DNA from: G020354085 sp964629975
Lineage (GTDB): Bacteria; Pseudomonadota; Gammaproteobacteria; Acidiferrobacterales; Sulfurifustaceae
DNA length: 7,824 nt
NCBI GenBank assembly: GCA_964629975.1
Contig: CAZVUN010000130.1
Span: 1-7,824 of the forward strand
Reading direction: 5' to 3'
Shown here piece after piece: positions 6,955 to 7,824 of this stretch; position 1 is the stretch's first letter; each line of letters begins with the position of its first letter. The notes beneath the pieces are model-generated. The model worked only from the letters and a program-made list of their open reading frames with translations, was not told the origin of the DNA and did not search any database. Both the position numbers and the translations under genes were made by a program.

Positions 6955-7042
6955 GCCTTGCGTCTTGGGTTCAGGGTCAAGACGAGACCCGAGACCCGAG
7001 ACCCGAGACCCGAGACCCGAGACCCGAGACCCGAGACCCGAT
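6955..7042. repeat. Perfect heptamer tandem array with inverted left arm, type C (hisI-hisE gap)
   Basis: Eight perfect consecutive copies of CGAGACC occupy 6983-7038. The pattern continues with CGA at 7039-7041, so the repeat runs into the first base of the hisE ATG (two bases if counted as ACCCGAT). Before it, less regular units on the opposite sense form a left arm: GCCTTGC (6955-6961), GTCTTGG (6962-6968), GTTCAGG (6969-6975). Positions 6962-6978 are reverse-complementary to the array at 13 of 17 positions, or 15 of 17 with G-U pairs. The array could therefore fold back on itself in RNA in many registers. This is a simple-sequence repeat likely to change copy number by slippage. It leaves no Shine-Dalgarno sequence before hisE. 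Confidence 0.92.
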
Positions 7043-7367
7043 GTCCGACGTTCTAGCCAAGCTGGGCGCAACGCTCGAGGCGCGCAAGGGCGCGAGCCCC
7101 GAGTCGTCCTATGTCGCGAGTCTGTACGCCAAGGGGCTCGATGCGATCCTCAAGAAGGTCGGCGAGGAAGCGACCGAGACGCTGCTCGCGGCCAAGTCCG
7201 GCAATGGCGAGCAGGTCGTGCGCGAAACCGCCGATCTGTGGTTTCACACGCTGGTGATGCTGGCGAGCCTCAACCTGAAACCCGAGCAGGTGCTGGCGGA
7301 GCTGGAGCGGCGCTTCGGGACCTCGGGCCATGCTGAGAAGGCGGCGCGGGGCGCGCGCGGCGGCTGA
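7041..7367 (+). CDS. hisE: Phosphoribosyl-ATP pyrophosphohydrolase
   Basis: HisE removes pyrophosphate from phosphoribosyl-ATP to give phosphoribosyl-AMP (second step). It has the all-alpha MazG-like fold. The product is 108 residues, normal for a free-standing enzyme. The metal-binding helices are visible as KKVGEEATET (Glu42, Glu43, Glu46) and VRETADLWFH (Glu62, Asp65), preceded by SYVASLYAKGLDAIL. After MLASLNLKPEQVLAELERRFG comes a short tail of Ala, Gly and Arg that is not conserved. ATG 7041 is the only sensible start and directly follows the CGAGACC array. The early codons TCC GAC resemble a drifted heptamer unit, so the array may have encroached on the gene start; that is inference. 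It lies 26 bases before tatA. Confidence 0.96.
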   Translation: MSDVLAKLGATLEARKGASPESSYVASLYAKGLDAILKKVGEEATETLLAAKSGNGEQVVRETADLWFHTLVMLASLNLKPEQVLAELERRFGTSGHAEKAARGARGG

Positions 7368-7383
7368 TTCGGGCGAAACACGC

Positions 7384-7389
7384 GGAGAG
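7384..7389 (+). promoter_or_regulatory. Ribosome-binding site of tatA
   Basis: GGAGAG lies four bases before the tatA ATG at 7394. It is one of the few clear Shine-Dalgarno sequences in the window; the his genes upstream mostly lack one. The site confirms the tatA start. Confidence 0.65.
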
Positions 7390-7393
7390 CAAC

Positions 7394-7447
7394 ATGGGTT
7401 CATTCAGCATTTGGCACTGGCTGGTGGTGCTGGTGATCGTGATCCTG
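7394..7447 (+). repeat. 54-base direct repeat shared by the two tatA starts
   Basis: Bases 7394-7447 are identical to 7771-7824, an offset of 377 bases. Identity begins essentially at the ATG: only one base directly before it (c) is shared, and the upstream 30 bases otherwise differ. The repeat is cut by the window end, so its true length is unknown. It covers the membrane-helix codons of TatA. Confidence 0.95.
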
Positions 7448-7735
7448 ATCTTCGGCACCAAGAAGCTGAAGACGCTGGGCTCGGATCTCGGCGAGGCCAT
7501 CAAGAACTTCAAGTCCGGCATGAAGGACGAGGGCGAGAAGCCCGCGGCTGAGGCCGCGGCGCCCGCTGCAGCGGCGCCCGCGCGCGCCGAACCGGCCGCC
7601 GAGGCGAAACTGCTGGCGGCACAGGCGCCCGAGACCGCGCCGGCCACCCCGACGCCGCCGCGGCCGCGCGCCCGGGCCAAGGCAAAGAGCAAGGCGCGGC
7701 GCGCACCGAAGCGTAAGAGCGCGGCGCCGCAATAA
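7394..7735 (+). CDS. tatA: Sec-independent (Tat) translocase component TatA, long basic tail
   Basis: TatA oligomers form the passage for folded proteins with twin-arginine signals, together with TatB and TatC in the inner membrane. The product is 113 residues. The N-terminus SIWHWLVVLVIVILIFG is one membrane helix (about residues 5-21), followed by the FGTKKL hinge (20-25) and an amphipathic helix (about 26-45, LKTLGSDLGEAIKNFKSGM). These are textbook TatA features. After DEGEKP the tail is unusual: a long Ala/Pro-rich stretch and then a Lys/Arg-rich end (ARAKAKSKARRAPKRK). Many TatA proteins are 70-90 residues. It begins 26 bases after hisE and probably shares its transcript. A second gene with an identical first 54 bases begins at 7771. 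The family call is firm; the role of the tail is unknown. Confidence 0.93.
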   Translation: MGSFSIWHWLVVLVIVILIFGTKKLKTLGSDLGEAIKNFKSGMKDEGEKPAAEAAAPAAAAPARAEPAAEAKLLAAQAPETAPATPTPPRPRARAKAKSKARRAPKRKSAAPQ

Positions 7736-7760
7736 TCGGCACAACGAACGGCAGAGCGAC

Positions 7761-7764
7761 GGAG
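7761..7764 (+). promoter_or_regulatory. Ribosome-binding site of the second tatA-like gene
   Basis: GGAG lies six bases before the ATG at 7771. It falls in an 8-base direct repeat, GAGCGACG (7754-7761 and 7762-7769). Its presence supports the second copy being a translated gene and not a leftover fragment. Confidence 0.5.
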
Positions 7765-7770
7765 CGACGC

Positions 7771-7824
7771 ATGGGTTCATTCAGCATTTGGCACTGGCTG
7801 GTGGTGCTGGTGATCGTGATCCTG
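7771..7824 (+). CDS. Second TatA-like protein, N-terminal end (partial)
   Basis: Only 18 codons are visible before the window ends. They read MGSFSIWHWLVVLVIVIL, identical in protein and DNA to the start of the tatA gene 377 bases upstream. The stretch covers most of the TatA membrane helix. The gene starts 35 bases after the first tatA stop and has its own GGAG site. In most tat operons tatB comes here, but TatB normally begins MFDIGFSEL or similar, so this is a second TatA-type gene or a TatA N-terminus on a different tail. It may be a true tandem duplication kept alike by gene conversion, or an assembly duplication. The rest of the gene is needed to decide. Confidence 0.8.
   Translation, partial: MGSFSIWHWLVVLVIVIL

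Noticed and set aside
6955..7042. CRISPR array
   Set aside because: The CGAGACC copies are 7 bases long with no spacers, and no cas genes are present. It is a simple tandem repeat.
7368..7393. hinT-like (HIT family) gene between hisE and tatA, as in some Betaproteobacteria
   Set aside because: Only 26 bases separate hisE and tatA, so no gene fits.
7771..7824. Calling the second gene tatB
   Set aside because: Its 18 visible codons are identical to TatA, and TatB proteins start differently (MFDIGFSEL type).

Overview
This window holds a nearly complete chromosomal histidine-biosynthesis operon, all on the plus strand. It is preceded by the end of murA and followed by the start of a tat (twin-arginine translocation) locus. 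The DNA is strongly GC-rich by eye. The order murA-hisG-hisD-hisC-hisB-hisH-hisA-hisF-hisI-hisE-tatA is the layout known from Betaproteobacteria and some GC-rich Gammaproteobacteria. The short (HisZ-dependent) HisG, the monofunctional HisB and the separate hisI and hisE genes fit that group and argue against an enterobacterium. I cannot name the genus.

Layout: the murA 3' end (1-215) is one base from hisG (217-903), and hisD (908-2212) starts four bases after hisG. Next come hisC (2331-3404, possibly from 2313), hisB (3461-4054), hisH (4141-4791), hisA (4872-5615), hisF (5711-6472), hisI (6559-6948) and hisE (7041-7367). A tatA gene (7394-7735) follows, then the first 54 bases of a second tatA-like gene (7771 to the window end).

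Pathway: HisG joins ATP and PRPP, HisE and HisI process the product, HisA isomerises it, and HisH/HisF form the imidazole ring and release AICAR. HisB dehydrates, HisC transaminates, and HisD oxidises histidinol to histidine. Two needed functions are absent: HisZ, the partner of a short HisG, and a histidinol-phosphate phosphatase. Both must lie elsewhere.

The genes are ordinary; the unusual part is the gaps. Four intergenic gaps (hisD-hisC, hisA-hisF, hisF-hisI, hisI-hisE) are almost filled by elements with a 7-base period and an inverted arm-core-arm layout. Units on the right-hand arms mostly fit one degenerate heptamer, A-Y-Y-Y-R-R-N. Their actual sequence ranges from AT-rich (ATTCAAC type, two copies with a shared GCGCGC-N3-GCGCGCTC core) to GC-rich (eight perfect CGAGACC copies running into the hisE start codon). 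I do not recognise them as a named family. The second point of interest is the tandem tatA pair, whose first 54 bases are identical while the DNA before the two start codons is not.
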